DNA from: Streptomyces sp. S465
Lineage (GTDB): Bacteria > Actinomycetota > Actinomycetes > Streptomycetales > Streptomycetaceae
Reading direction: 5' to 3'
NCBI RefSeq assembly: GCF_026898115.1
Contig: NZ_CP114036.1
Span: 1,550,001-1,614,000, forward strand
Length of the DNA stretch: 64,000 nt
The notes under the pieces are model-generated. The model did not search any database and was not told where the DNA came from. It saw only the letters and a program-made list of their open reading frames with translations. Shown piece by piece: positions 25,362-34,039 of the stretch (position 1 is the stretch's first letter; each line of letters starts with the position of its first letter). The position numbers and the translations under genes were made by a program.

Positions 25362-25841
25362 TCACTCCGCGGCGATGGGGTCGAACCACGCCGGGCCGTC
25401 GTCGAGCGCCTGCTTGATCCGGGACAGGGAGAAGTCCTCCATCTCCGGCAGCGCGTCGAGCGGGAACCAGCCCACGTCCAGCGACTCGTCGTCGTTCACC
25501 CGCGCCTCGCCGCCGACCGCGCGGCAGCGGAAGCAGATGTCCACGAACTGGCACACGTCGTCGTTGGGGTAGGTCACCGGCGCCAGCGTCCGTACGAGCA
25601 CGATGCGCTCGGGGACACAGCGCACCGCGGTCTCCTCCTCCACCTCGCGAACCACCGCGGTGCCCGGCTGCTCGCCGGGCTCGGGGATGCCGCAGATGAT
25701 CGTCCAGCGACCGTTGTCGGCCCGGCGGCCCAGCAGCACCCGGCCCTGGTCGTCGAAGACCACGGCACTCACGCCCGGCAGATAGAGCAGCTGGTGGCCG
25801 ATGGAGGCCCTGAGGTCGCGGATGAAGTCGGGGGTCGGCAT
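25362..25841 (-). CDS. Nudix hydrolase
   Basis: A 159-residue Nudix protein that would cleave a nucleoside diphosphate linked to another moiety. The Nudix box runs GIPEPGEQPGTAVVREVEEE and is followed by TAV, so the usual Gly after the EE pair is a Thr. N-terminal LYLPGVSAVVFDDQGRVLLG is standard. ATG 25841 leaves a 213-bp divergent region to the next gene. Substrate unknown; it is probably a housecleaning enzyme. Confidence 0.88.
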   Translation of the reverse strand: MPTPDFIRDLRASIGHQLLYLPGVSAVVFDDQGRVLLGRRADNGRWTIICGIPEPGEQPGTAVVREVEEETAVRCVPERIVLVRTLAPVTYPNDDVCQFVDICFRCRAVGGEARVNDDESLDVGWFPLDALPEMEDFSLSRIKQALDDGPAWFDPIAAE

Positions 25842-26054
25842 GGGCAGAGGGTATCGGGCGGAAAAGGGAACGCGCCCGGTGGCCGTACCTCGCGTCCCAC
25901 GCCCGGTGATTCAAGTGATGCACGGCCGACTCATCGTTTCTGCGCACCATATACACATTCCTTACGACAAGCGCTACTGTTCCGGATGTCATGGCTCGTA
26001 TCCCGGCCGTAAGGCCGCCGGATGCGATGCCCGTCACGACGGGGGGTCGGCGGG

Positions 26055-27077
26055 ATGACGTCATCAGTGGTGGAACCGGTCGTCCAGGGCCACGGCAGAC
26101 CGGCCGAGGGGCGCGCCGGGGCATCCGATGTCGCGGGGGTCCTGATCCTGGGCGGCTGCGCCGTCTGGGCCCTGATCGCCGCCATGGGGCGGCCGGCCCG
26201 CCCCGAGGGGGTGCTGCTGGCCGTGCTGGCGGTGGCCGCCGGTTACGCATGCGGCCGGATGGCCGGATCACTGCTGCCGGTCACCTCGACGGCCGCCGCC
26301 GGGCTCGCGGGACTCGCCCTGGCCTGCATCTCGCCGCACGGGATCACCGGCCATGAGGGGCCGGGCGCGGCCCAGCTCACCCTGGCCACCGGCGCGGTCT
26401 GCTGCGCGGCCTGGGCCGCACCGCACGCCCTCCGCCCGGCCCTGTGGCTGCTGGCCGCGGCGGTCACGCTGACGGCCGTGGTGGGCGGCTCGACGGCGGG
26501 CGCGGCGGCGAGCGGCGCCGTCCTGCTGTGCTCGCTCGCCGCCGCCCGGCCGCGCCGGCTGCCGGCACTCGCCGCGTGCGCGCTGATCGCGGCGGTCGCG
26601 GTGGGCAGCACCTGGGCGGTGGCCAAGGACGCGGTCCCGGGCGGGCTGCCGTCCGCCCTGCGGGCCCAGCTCACCGAGCACCGGGTCCGGCTGTGGCAGG
26701 ACGCGGCCCGTATCGGCGAGACGGACTGGGTGCGTGGTGTGGGCCCGGACCGGTTCGGCGAGCTGAGCTCGGCGGCGGCCCGGCCGGAGGGCCTGGAGGC
26801 CAAGCCCCATTCGGCGCCGCTCCAGCAGGCGGTCGGCCAGGGGCTGCCGGGGGTGGCGCTGCTGGGCGCGGCCTTCGGCTGGCTGCTGCACGCCCTGTGG
26901 CGCTCCTTGCGTCCCACTCCGGTGGTCCTTACGGCGGCCGCGACCCTGACGGCCCTGGCCGTCGAGTCCTGTCTGGGCAACGCCCTCAGTTTCTCCGAGA
27001 TCACCGCGGGAGCGGGCCTCCTGGCCGGACTGGCGACCGCCAGCCGCCTGGACGACGGCCCGGGAACGCTTCCCTGA
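26055..27077 (+). CDS. Polytopic membrane protein, O-antigen ligase-like
   Basis: A 340-residue membrane protein with about nine hydrophobic segments. The loop RLWQDAARIGETDWVRGVGPD then RFGELS resembles the conserved periplasmic loop of Wzy/WaaL (O-antigen ligase) proteins, where a G-x-G-x-x-x-F pattern follows. Nothing else confirms sugar transfer. ATG 26055 follows a GGGGGG stretch. The gene stands alone, divergent from Nudix. Confidence 0.6.
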   Translation: MTSSVVEPVVQGHGRPAEGRAGASDVAGVLILGGCAVWALIAAMGRPARPEGVLLAVLAVAAGYACGRMAGSLLPVTSTAAAGLAGLALACISPHGITGHEGPGAAQLTLATGAVCCAAWAAPHALRPALWLLAAAVTLTAVVGGSTAGAAASGAVLLCSLAAARPRRLPALAACALIAAVAVGSTWAVAKDAVPGGLPSALRAQLTEHRVRLWQDAARIGETDWVRGVGPDRFGELSSAAARPEGLEAKPHSAPLQQAVGQGLPGVALLGAAFGWLLHALWRSLRPTPVVLTAAATLTALAVESCLGNALSFSEITAGAGLLAGLATASRLDDGPGTLP

Positions 27078-27120
27078 CACCGGGTGCGGCCGGCGGGTGA
27101 CACCGGGTGCGGCCGGCGGG
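27075..27120 (+). repeat. Perfect 23-bp tandem duplication after the membrane-protein gene
   Basis: The unit TGACACCGGGTGCGGCCGGC plus GGG (27075-27097) is repeated exactly at 27098-27120. The first copy includes the TGA stop of the upstream gene. Downstream, GGGGGACGCGGA-like elements recur three times up to 27236. Confidence 0.9.
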
Positions 27121-27229
27121 GGCGCCTGGCTCGAGGGGAACGTTCCCCGGACAGAAAACGCGTCCCCCTCTTACGGGGGACGCGGACTCCTACGGGGGAC
27201 TGGACCGGCTTTCGGGGGACGCGGACCGG

Positions 27230-27787
27230 CTAGACCTGGGACGCGCGGGCCGCGATCAGCCGCAGCCGGTCGCGGATGACCCGGACGGCCGCCTCCGCGT
27301 CGTCCACCGTGACCGTGAAGACGCGGCCGTCCCCGAGGCGGACCACCAGGCCCTCGCCCCGGCGCACCACCACCGCCGTGCCCTTCTCGGGGCGCCAGCG
27401 GTAGCCCCAGCCGCCCCACTGGCAGGGGGTGACCTTGTGGGCCACATCGGCGTGGACCACATCGCTGAGCGGGATACGGCGGCGCGGGAGCCCGATATGG
27501 CCGCAGCGGACCTCCAGCACCTCGTCGTCGACCCGCACCGCCACATGGACGAAGGCGAGGGTGCCGAAGAGCATCAGCAGTCCGGCGGTGACACAGCCGA
27601 TGACGGACATCAGCAGCGGGGCGAGGCCCGAGCCCCACGGCGAGTCGACGGCGAGGTCGACACCGAGCGCCAGGCATGCGGCGCCCGCCACGGCCAGCAC
27701 CCACTGCACGCGGTTGTGGGCGCGGCCGGTCCAGACCTCGGGCGGCTGCCCGTGGGCGGTCGGCTTGCCGTGGTCGTGGTGCCTCAT
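27230..27787 (-). CDS. Two-segment membrane protein with DUF3093/PH-like C-terminus
   Basis: A 185-residue protein with two hydrophobic segments (residues about 30-85) followed by a soluble beta-rich part (VEVRC-type strands, RRRIPLSDVVHADV, WRPEKGTAVVVRRGEG). This layout resembles bacterial PH-like or DUF3093 membrane proteins. ATG 27787 is chosen; GTG 27805 is possible but has its GGAAG directly adjacent. Function unknown. Confidence 0.65.
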   Translation of the reverse strand: MRHHDHGKPTAHGQPPEVWTGRAHNRVQWVLAVAGAACLALGVDLAVDSPWGSGLAPLLMSVIGCVTAGLLMLFGTLAFVHVAVRVDDEVLEVRCGHIGLPRRRIPLSDVVHADVAHKVTPCQWGGWGYRWRPEKGTAVVVRRGEGLVVRLGDGRVFTVTVDDAEAAVRVIRDRLRLIAARASQV

Positions 27788-27885
27788 GGTTGGCAGCGTA
27801 CTCACCTTCCGGCACCACGGCAGCGGGGCGGATGAAACCGCTGGTGGGGCGCGTTTCGGTCAGCTCATCGCACGAGGCGTTCCGG

Positions 27886-28680
27886 TCAACCGCGCGCCGG
27901 GGCGACGGACGCCAGCAGCGCTCCCTCGGCGTAGACCAGGGCGGCCTCCGGCAGGGTGGCCTCGCGTCCGCTGAGGAGGACGGTCAGGCCGCCCGGGGGT
28001 ACCTCGCCGGCCGGGGGGAAGGGGTCGGCGCCGATCCGGCGCAGGGCCTGGGCGGCGACGGCCGCGGCCGAGCCGTGGAGGGCGATCGGGGGCGCGTCGG
28101 GCTGTTGCACGGCGGCGCGGATGCGGTCGGCGACCAGTTCGTAATGGGTGCAGCCCAGGACGACGGTCGTTACCTCGCGTGGGGTGCGGGCCGCCGCGGC
28201 GGCCACCGCGGCGTCGATGCCCTCGGAGTCGGCGTGCTGCACCGCGTCCGCGAGCCCCGGGCACGGCACCTCGGTGACCTCGACGCCGTCGGCGAAGTCG
28301 CGGATCAGTCCGCGCTGGTACGGGCTGCCGGTGGTGGCCGGGGTGGCCCAGATCGCGATCGGCCCGCCACCGGCCGCCGCGGGCTTGATCGCGGGCACGG
28401 TGCCGATGACCGGCAGTCCGGGCTCCAGTTCGGCCCGCAGCGCGGGCAGGGCGTGGACGGAGGCGGTGTTGCAGGCGATGATCAGCGCGTCGGGGCCCAG
28501 GGCGGCGGCGGCCCGCGCGCAGCCCAGGGCGCGTTCGGTGACGTCCTCGGGGGTGCGCGGTCCCCACGGCATGGTGGCGGGGTCGGAGGAGAGGACGAGA
28601 TCGGCGTCCGGCCGCAGTCTGCGCATCGCGGCGGCGGCGGGCAAAAGCCCGATTCCGGAATCCATAAGCGCGATCTTCAC
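27886..28680 (-). CDS. Aspartate/glutamate racemase family protein
   Basis: A 264-residue cofactor-independent racemase. The N-terminal MDSGIGLLP has the Asp-Ser pair; the two catalytic cysteines lie in IIACNTASV (near residue 70) and LGCTHYELV (near 180). MurI, which supplies D-glutamate for peptidoglycan, has this layout, and the length fits. It lacks other cell-wall genes nearby, so it may be a second copy or act on another amino acid. Confidence 0.85.
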   Translation of the reverse strand: MKIALMDSGIGLLPAAAAMRRLRPDADLVLSSDPATMPWGPRTPEDVTERALGCARAAAALGPDALIIACNTASVHALPALRAELEPGLPVIGTVPAIKPAAAGGGPIAIWATPATTGSPYQRGLIRDFADGVEVTEVPCPGLADAVQHADSEGIDAAVAAAAARTPREVTTVVLGCTHYELVADRIRAAVQQPDAPPIALHGSAAAVAAQALRRIGADPFPPAGEVPPGGLTVLLSGREATLPEAALVYAEGALLASVAPARG

Positions 28681-28748
28681 CCGGTCACTTTAAGGGATCG
28701 GTCCCGTGCGCCCGACGGCCGGGCCCGCCTTCCGGCAGACTTCGGCGG

Positions 28749-29984
28749 GTGAGCGCGCTGATGTGGATCGCCGCCGGGTCCCTGGCCGCATGGCTGTGGC
28801 TACTGCTGGGTCAGGGCTTCTTCTGGCGTACGGACGTCCGACTGCCCCTGACCGGCCCACCGAACTCGTCCGGCCCCCCGGACCCGTCCGGGTCCCCGGA
28901 GCCCGCCGCATGGCCCTCGGTGGCCGTCGTGGTGCCCGCCCGGGACGAGTCCGCGGTGCTTCCGGAGAGCCTGCCCTCGCTGCTCGCCCAGGACTATCCG
29001 GGGCCCGCGGAGATCTTCCTGATCGACGACGGCAGCTCGGACGGCACCGGGAAGCTGGCCCGTGAACTGGCGGACGAGTACGGCGGGCTGCCGCTGACCG
29101 TCGACTCCCCCGGCGAACCCGGCCCCGGCTGGACCGGCAAGCTGTGGGCGGTGCGACACGGCATGGCGCTCGCGGCGCGGCGTCCCGCCGTCGACCGTAA
29201 GGACGGCGGCGGCGTCGACTATCTGCTGCTGACGGACGCGGACATCGCCCATGAACCCGATTCCCTGCGGGAGTTGGTGCGCGCGGCCGAGGAGAACGGG
29301 CTGGACCTGGTCTCCCAGATGGCGCGGCTGCGGGTGGCGACCTACTGGGAGCGGCTGATCGTGCCCGCGTTCGTCTACTTCTTCGCACAGCTGTACCCCT
29401 TCCGGTGGGTCAACCGGCCCCGGGGGCGCACGGCGGCGGCCGCGGGCGGCTGTGTGCTGCTGCGCCGGGAGGCGGCCGAGCGGGCCGGGGTCCCGGAGGC
29501 GATCCGGAAGTCGGTCATCGACGACGTGGCGCTGGCCCGCGCGGTGAAACGGTCCGGCGGACGGATCTGGCTGGGTCTCGCCGACCGGGTCGACAGCGTG
29601 CGGCCGTATCCGCGCCTGGGCGAGCTGTGGCGGATGGTCTCGCGCAGCGCGTACACCCAGCTGCGGCACAATCCGCTGCTGTTGCTGGTGACGGTCGCGG
29701 GACTGGCGGTGGTGTATCTCGTACCGCCCGCGGCGGTGGCCGCCGGAGTGCTGACGGGGCGCCCCGCGCCGCTGGCGGCGGGCGCCGCCGCCTGGCTCCT
29801 GATGGCGGGCACCTACGTCCCGATGCTGCGCTACTACCGGCAGACCCTGTGGCTGGCGCCGCTGCTGCCCCTGACGGCCCTTCTCTATCTGCTGATGACC
29901 GTGGACTCGGCGGTGCGGCACCACCTCGGACAGGGCGCGGCCTGGAAGGGGCGCACCTACGCCCGACCCAGCGCCGCGCCCTGA
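28749..29984 (+). CDS. Glycosyltransferase family 2, HpnB-like
   Basis: A 411-residue membrane-anchored GT2 enzyme. One N-terminal membrane segment is followed by the GT-A domain (VAVVVPARDESAVLPESLPS; FLIDDGSSDGTG; LLLTDADIAHEPDSL with the DxD) and three C-terminal segments. The combination GWTGKLWAVRHGM and the overall layout match the hopene-associated glycosyltransferase HpnB. No squalene-hopene genes lie in this window, so the hopanoid link is not shown here. GTG 28749 lies 68 bp from the racemase start on the other strand. Confidence 0.82.
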   Translation: MSALMWIAAGSLAAWLWLLLGQGFFWRTDVRLPLTGPPNSSGPPDPSGSPEPAAWPSVAVVVPARDESAVLPESLPSLLAQDYPGPAEIFLIDDGSSDGTGKLARELADEYGGLPLTVDSPGEPGPGWTGKLWAVRHGMALAARRPAVDRKDGGGVDYLLLTDADIAHEPDSLRELVRAAEENGLDLVSQMARLRVATYWERLIVPAFVYFFAQLYPFRWVNRPRGRTAAAAGGCVLLRREAAERAGVPEAIRKSVIDDVALARAVKRSGGRIWLGLADRVDSVRPYPRLGELWRMVSRSAYTQLRHNPLLLLVTVAGLAVVYLVPPAAVAAGVLTGRPAPLAAGAAAWLLMAGTYVPMLRYYRQTLWLAPLLPLTALLYLLMTVDSAVRHHLGQGAAWKGRTYARPSAAP

Positions 29985-30009
29985 CGGCCGCGCCGCGCGT
30001 CCCCGATCG

Positions 30010-31395
30010 TCACTTGCGGCCTGGGGTCCAGTTCATGCCCCAGCCGTAGGCGTGGTCGAGGGTGCGCTGCGGGCTGACACCGCGCTCCGGCACCAGGTAG
30101 CGGGCCTCGCGCTGGACGACGAGGTCGCTGCCGGTGTTGGTGATGAGCACGAGCGCGCAGACCGGGGACGGGACGGTGCACTCGTCGAGCGAGAAGTCGA
30201 TCGGGGCGCCGAACTGCGGTTGCAGGGTGACCGTGGCGTGGAGGTTGGCGAAGCTGCGGGCGCCCTCGTAGATGGTCACGAAGACCAGGATCCGGCGGAA
30301 CGACTGCCGGTGGTCGAGGTTGATGGTGAGGTTCTCACCGGCCGCCCGCGCACCGGTCCGGTCGTCGGCGTCCAGGTGGATGAAGGGCGGTTGGTGGAGT
30401 GAGCCGAAGGAGTTGCCGAGCGCCTGGACCACGCCCTTGCTGCCGTCGGCGAGTTCGAACAGCGCCCCCAGGTCGAGATCGAGGTCGTTGTGCATGGCCA
30501 TGGCCTTGCCGAGCTTGGAGGCCCAGCCCGAGAACTGCTTCTGCACCTGCCAGTTGAGGTTGATCCGCATGGTGCCGGAGGTGCCGCCCTGCTTGGTGAG
30601 CGAGACCGCGGGCGCCTCCTTGGTCAGGGTGACCTTGCTGAGGCTCACCGGCGCCGGGGCGGGCGCCGGGGCCGGGGCGGGCGGTGCGGCGGGCGGGGGC
30701 GGCGGAAGGGGCGTGGAGACGGCGGTGGGCGGCGGAGGCGGGTATCCCCCGGCCGGAGGGCCGGACGGCGGCGCGGGGGCCGCGTACGGGGTCTGGGCCG
30801 CGTAGGGGTTCTGTCCGACGTTCGGCGGGCCGGCCGGAGCGGGGGCGGCGGGCGGGACCGGGCTCTGCCGCGGTTCGTCGACGCTGATGCCGAAGTCCGT
30901 GGCGAGCCCCGCCAGCCCGCTCTGGTACCCCTGGCCCACCGCGCGGAATTTCCAGGCGCCCTGCCTGCGGTACAACTCGCCCAGGACGAAGGCCGTCTCG
31001 ACCGTGGCGTCGTCGCTGTCGAAGCGGGCGAGCTCGGCGCCGCCGGCCGCGTCCAGCACCCGGATGTGCAGACCGGGGACCCGCCCGAACGTCCCTCCGT
31101 CGGCCGAGCCCGCGAGGACCACGGTGTCGATGGCCGGCTCGACCCGGGCGAGGTCCACCGAAAGGGTGTCGGTCACCGCGTCACCCGTGGTCCGCTTCCC
31201 CTCGTGGCGCACCGCGCCCGAGGAGTGCGCCGCCTGGTTGTAGAACACGAAGTCCCCGTCGGACCTGACCTTTCCGGACACCAGCAGCAGCGCCGAGGCG
31301 TCCACGTCCGGCACCCCCGGCCCGGTGCGCCAGCCGAGCTCGATCCGCACCGCGTCCGCCGGTACTGGCGTGTTACCGCCCTTGCGCATGGCCAT
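30010..31395 (-). CDS. TerD family protein with two TerD-like domains and a Pro/Ala-rich linker
   Basis: A 461-residue cytoplasmic protein. The first TerD domain (residues about 10-180) has [27 protein letters not shown] and [21 protein letters not shown], with Asp residues that bind calcium in the family. A linker of about 95 residues rich in Pro, Ala and Gly follows. The second, TerA-like domain begins [10 protein letters not shown] (residues about 285-455). ATG 31395 has AGGGGGA upstream; the extra upstream frame is not used. TerD proteins belong to stress or tellurite-related ter systems; only this one ter gene is present. Confidence 0.85.
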   Translation of the reverse strand: MAMRKGGNTPVPADAVRIELGWRTGPGVPDVDASALLLVSGKVRSDGDFVFYNQAAHSSGAVRHEGKRTTGDAVTDTLSVDLARVEPAIDTVVLAGSADGGTFGRVPGLHIRVLDAAGGAELARFDSDDATVETAFVLGELYRRQGAWKFRAVGQGYQSGLAGLATDFGISVDEPRQSPVPPAAPAPAGPPNVGQNPYAAQTPYAAPAPPSGPPAGGYPPPPPTAVSTPLPPPPPAAPPAPAPAPAPAPVSLSKVTLTKEAPAVSLTKQGGTSGTMRINLNWQVQKQFSGWASKLGKAMAMHNDLDLDLGALFELADGSKGVVQALGNSFGSLHQPPFIHLDADDRTGARAAGENLTINLDHRQSFRRILVFVTIYEGARSFANLHATVTLQPQFGAPIDFSLDECTVPSPVCALVLITNTGSDLVVQREARYLVPERGVSPQRTLDHAYGWGMNWTPGRK

Positions 31396-31537
31396 TGTGT
31401 CCCCCTGCCTCTCTCTTCTTCGGTCACCCGGGTCGCCCGGCCGCCGAACCACGTCGTACGACCGGCGGTTACCCCGTGAAAACGCGCTCTTTACACGAAC
31501 TCAACGTACCCTGACGACCGATTTTCCCGGGTTCGCT

Positions 31538-31602
31538 CTGATTGGGGATCCGCGGCCACTCCGAACACTGAAAACAACCCTCCTACCGGGCTCCCCAATC
31601 AG
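31538..31602. promoter_or_regulatory. Two opposed CTGATTGGGGA sites in the terD/DUF6643 divergent promoter
   Basis: CTGATTGGGGA at 31538 and its exact reverse complement TCCCCAATCAG at 31592 lie 43 bases apart, centre to centre 54 bp (about five helix turns). The surrounding region is relatively AT-rich. Two sites of one regulator are likely. Confidence 0.5.
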
Positions 31603-31628
31603 CACATCGTGGGCTTAACTTATGGTCT

Positions 31629-32129
31629 ATGACCTCCCCCCGCAGCACTTACGGTGGCGGCTACTACTCCTCGCCGTCCTTCCCGGACACCCCCATCTAC
31701 GACAGCCTTGTCGCCGAGCGGGGGACACCGCAGATCGCACCCATCAGGGTGCCGTCCGCCTACGACACCGGAAGTCATCTTCCGGCCCTGCCCTCGGCGC
31801 TGCCGGCACTGCCGGCCGCTCCCTCCCCGCAGCCCCCGCAGCAGGGATACCAGCAGCACACGCCGCAGCCCACCGGTCTGCAGCAGGCGCACACGCCCTA
31901 CATCCCGCAGCAGCCCACGGGGCCGCGGGGCTACCCGGGCGCCCAGCAGCCGCAGGCGCAGCGGCCCAGCCCTGCCGCGCCGATGGGGTACGAGGCGATG
32001 CGCCCGGCCATGACCCGTCCGGTCGCGCCCCGCCCGGCGGCGCCCGCGCCGTCTCCTTACGACGACCCTTACGGTCGTCAGCAGCAGTACCCGGGCGGCC
32101 GGTCGCCGCAGCCGGGAGGCGGCTACTGA
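31629..32129 (+). CDS. DUF6643 family protein
   Basis: A 166-residue, Pro/Gln/Tyr-rich protein found widely in Streptomyces. The conserved N-terminus is TSPRSTYGGGYYSSPSFPDT then PIYDSLVAERGTPQIAPIRV; the remainder is disordered with Gln-Gln-Pro runs. It has no signal peptide or membrane segment. ATG 31629 is preferred over an out-of-frame ATG at 31622. Function unknown. It is divergent from the TerD gene and followed by two hairpins. Confidence 0.85.
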   Translation: MTSPRSTYGGGYYSSPSFPDTPIYDSLVAERGTPQIAPIRVPSAYDTGSHLPALPSALPALPAAPSPQPPQQGYQQHTPQPTGLQQAHTPYIPQQPTGPRGYPGAQQPQAQRPSPAAPMGYEAMRPAMTRPVAPRPAAPAPSPYDDPYGRQQQYPGGRSPQPGGGY

Positions 32130-32148
32130 CACGATTCGGGAGGTGAAG

Positions 32149-32210
32149 CGACCGGGCCGGTGCCCGGTCGCGGGAAGGATCGGGCCGGACGGGGTCTCCC
32201 CGTCCGGCCC
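32149..32210 (+). terminator. Two consecutive hairpins after the DUF6643 gene
   Basis: CGACCGGGC/GCCCGGTCG (32149-32170, 9-bp stem) is followed by GGGCCGGACGGGG/CCCCGTCCGGCCC (32182-32210, perfect 13-bp stem, three-base loop). The second is the stronger terminator. Confidence 0.85.
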
Positions 32211-32527
32211 CAGACGTGTCCGGGCACCTGACCCCGGTCGCCGAGGGCCGTTCGGCCCCTCCCCAGCGGTGGGGCGCACCGCGATGCTGGACCGAGCACT
32301 GCCGCGAGCCGGTCTCCGTCGCCGGGGGCGGGCCGGGCTCTCACTCCACTGCGGTGATGAGCGTCATCGACCGGCGCGCCCCCGTTCGGCGTGGGGCGCG
32401 GGACCGGAGGGGAGCCGGTCCCGCGCTCCGCGCGACAGGTGCTCCCGGCCCGCCGTAAGGGCGTTCTCTCACCCTTACGGCCGTGCTCCGCGCGGGCTCA
32501 CCGGCCGGTGCCGCACTCCGCGCGGGC
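32211..32527. other. Non-coding stretch with a 16-bp direct repeat
   Basis: No gene is credible here. CTCCGCGCGGGCTCAC occurs twice (near 32486 and 32516), the second copy entering the tail of the response regulator gene region. Nothing else stands out. Confidence 0.5.
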
Positions 32528-33220
32528 TCACGGGCCCGTTTCGCGCTCCCTGAGCCGCTCGGCGATCACCGCGGCCTGAATGCGCCGTCCCACGCCCAGC
32601 TTGGACAGGATCGCGGAGATGCGGTTCTTGACGGTCTTCTCGGCCAGGAACAGCCGCTCGGCGATCTGCCGGTTGGTCAGCCCGTCGCCGATCAGCAGGA
32701 GGATCTCCCGCTCCCGGGGGGAGAGCTGCTCCAGTTCCACCGGCCCGCTGGGCGCGGGTCCGCGCAGCCGGGCCATCACCCGGGCGGTCGCGCCGGGGTC
32801 GAGCATGGAGCGGCCGCCGGCCACGGTGCGCACCGCCGACACCAGATCGGATCCGTTGATCTGCTTGAGCACATAGCCGGCGGCGCCGGCCATGATGGCG
32901 TCGAAGAGCGCCTCGTCGTCGTCGAAGGACGTCAGCATCAGACAGGCGAGGTCGGGGAGGCGGGTCCGCAACTCCCGGCAGACCTCGATCCCTTCGTGGT
33001 CCCCGCCGTCGCCCGAGGAGCCGAGCCGGACGTCGAGCACCGCGACCCGGGGCCGTACGGCGGGGGCGCGGGCGAGGGCCTCGCGGGCGTTCGCCGCCTC
33101 GCCGACCACCGTCAGATCGGACTCGGCGTCGAGCAGATCGCGCAGTCCGCGCCGCACCACCTCGTGGTCGTCGAGCAGAAAGACCCCGATGGGGCCGTCG
33201 GGGTCGGCTGTCTGGGGCAC
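32528..33220 (-). CDS. NarL/DevR-type response regulator
   Basis: A 230-residue two-domain response regulator. The receiver (residues about 10-125) has the acidic pair in FLLDDHEVVRRG, the phospho-acceptor Asp in VAVLDVRLG and the Thr/Lys pair LMLTSFDD and YVLKQ. The LuxR-type HTH (about 155-220) is LSPREREILLLIGDGLTNRQ then IAERLFLAEKTVKNRISAIL. QIxERLFLAEKTVKNxxS is the wording of the DevR/DosR group. GTG 33220 has GGAGGAGAGG upstream. The probable partner is the kinase at 35554 on the other strand. Confidence 0.9.
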   Translation of the reverse strand: MPQTADPDGPIGVFLLDDHEVVRRGLRDLLDAESDLTVVGEAANAREALARAPAVRPRVAVLDVRLGSSGDGGDHEGIEVCRELRTRLPDLACLMLTSFDDDEALFDAIMAGAAGYVLKQINGSDLVSAVRTVAGGRSMLDPGATARVMARLRGPAPSGPVELEQLSPREREILLLIGDGLTNRQIAERLFLAEKTVKNRISAILSKLGVGRRIQAAVIAERLRERETGP

Positions 33221-33344
33221 GGCCTCTCCTCCATCGGCGCGCGGGTCGCCGGTCGCGATCCGGCTGCCCAGCTTTACGGTCTGCCGCGGGGAAGCGTAAG
33301 GGGCCGTTCGGCCCCCGAGCCGCCCGCCGCACCCACCGTCCCGA

Positions 33345-33793
33345 TCATGGCGAGATCCCGCCCGCGTATGGCCCGTAAAGGTCCAGCAGCCGGGTGCGGG
33401 CGCTCTGTAGTCTGCGCCCGATCACCTGGGCACAGGCCAGCGCGAGGGCGTAGCCGAGCGCCGGGTCCTCGTCGCACAGCCGGCGCACCGCCTCCGCGTC
33501 GAACTCGTGCGCGCGCACCGGGCTGAGCGCCTCCGCGCCCAGATGCCAGGTGTCCGGCGGGAACAGCCAGGACCAGCCGATGAGCTCCCCGGGGCCGAGG
33601 GTCTCGATCACCGCGGCCCGCCGCCCCGGCACATGCAGATCGAGGGTGACCGCGCCGGTGCGGATGATCCAGAAGCGGTCGGCCTTGCGGCCCTCCTCGA
33701 AGATGCGCGCCCCGAGGGGAAGGACACATCGTGGGCGAGCGCCATCACCCGCTCCCGGTGTTCGGTCTTCAGCGCGCTCAGAAGTCCCATCAT
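33345..33793 (-). pseudogene. Cyclic-nucleotide-binding (Crp-like cap) protein, split by a one-base frameshift
   Basis: From ATG 33793 the frame reads MMGLLSALKTEHRERVMALA then HDVSFPSGR and fails at the run of four G at 33710-33713. Adding one base there restores ARIFEEGRKADRFWIIRTGA and VTLDLHVPGRRAAVIETLGP, continuous to GYALALACAQVIGRRLQS and the stop at 33345. The repaired protein is about 150 residues, a cap domain with no HTH. The loss of one G in a homopolymer is either a real mutation or a sequencing error. It belongs to the Dos-like locus by position. Confidence 0.8.
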
Positions 33794-33866
33794 GACCTCA
33801 CTCTGCCGTCTCCTCTCCCCCCTCGCCCCTCGGCGGTCACTACGCGTATGAGAGGCGGACGATCCA

Positions 33867-33896
33867 AAGCGATACACCGACGAACGGGTATCGCTT
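33867..33896. promoter_or_regulatory. Inverted repeat AAGCGATAC-N12-GTATCGCTT
   Basis: Perfect 9-bp arms around a 12-base spacer, in the 246-bp divergent region between the cyclic-nucleotide-binding gene and the ATPase gene. A smaller dyad ATGAC-AC-GTCAT follows at 33929-33940. Candidate sites for the response regulator, by position only. Confidence 0.5.
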
Positions 33897-34039
33897 CACC
33901 CTTACCCATTTCCGGTCACGTTTCCGATATGACACGTCATTTATGGTCGCGACAACCGATGAGGCCAGACTCCCCGTACCCTCGGCTGCTTCACCGACCC
34001 TGTGATGTCGCTCGTACTCGTCACCAACGGGAGGCACTG

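Noticed and set aside
31396..31452. Longer start for the TerD protein
   Set aside because: ATG 31395 has AGGGGGA before it and starts the domain; the extra 19 residues are Arg-rich.
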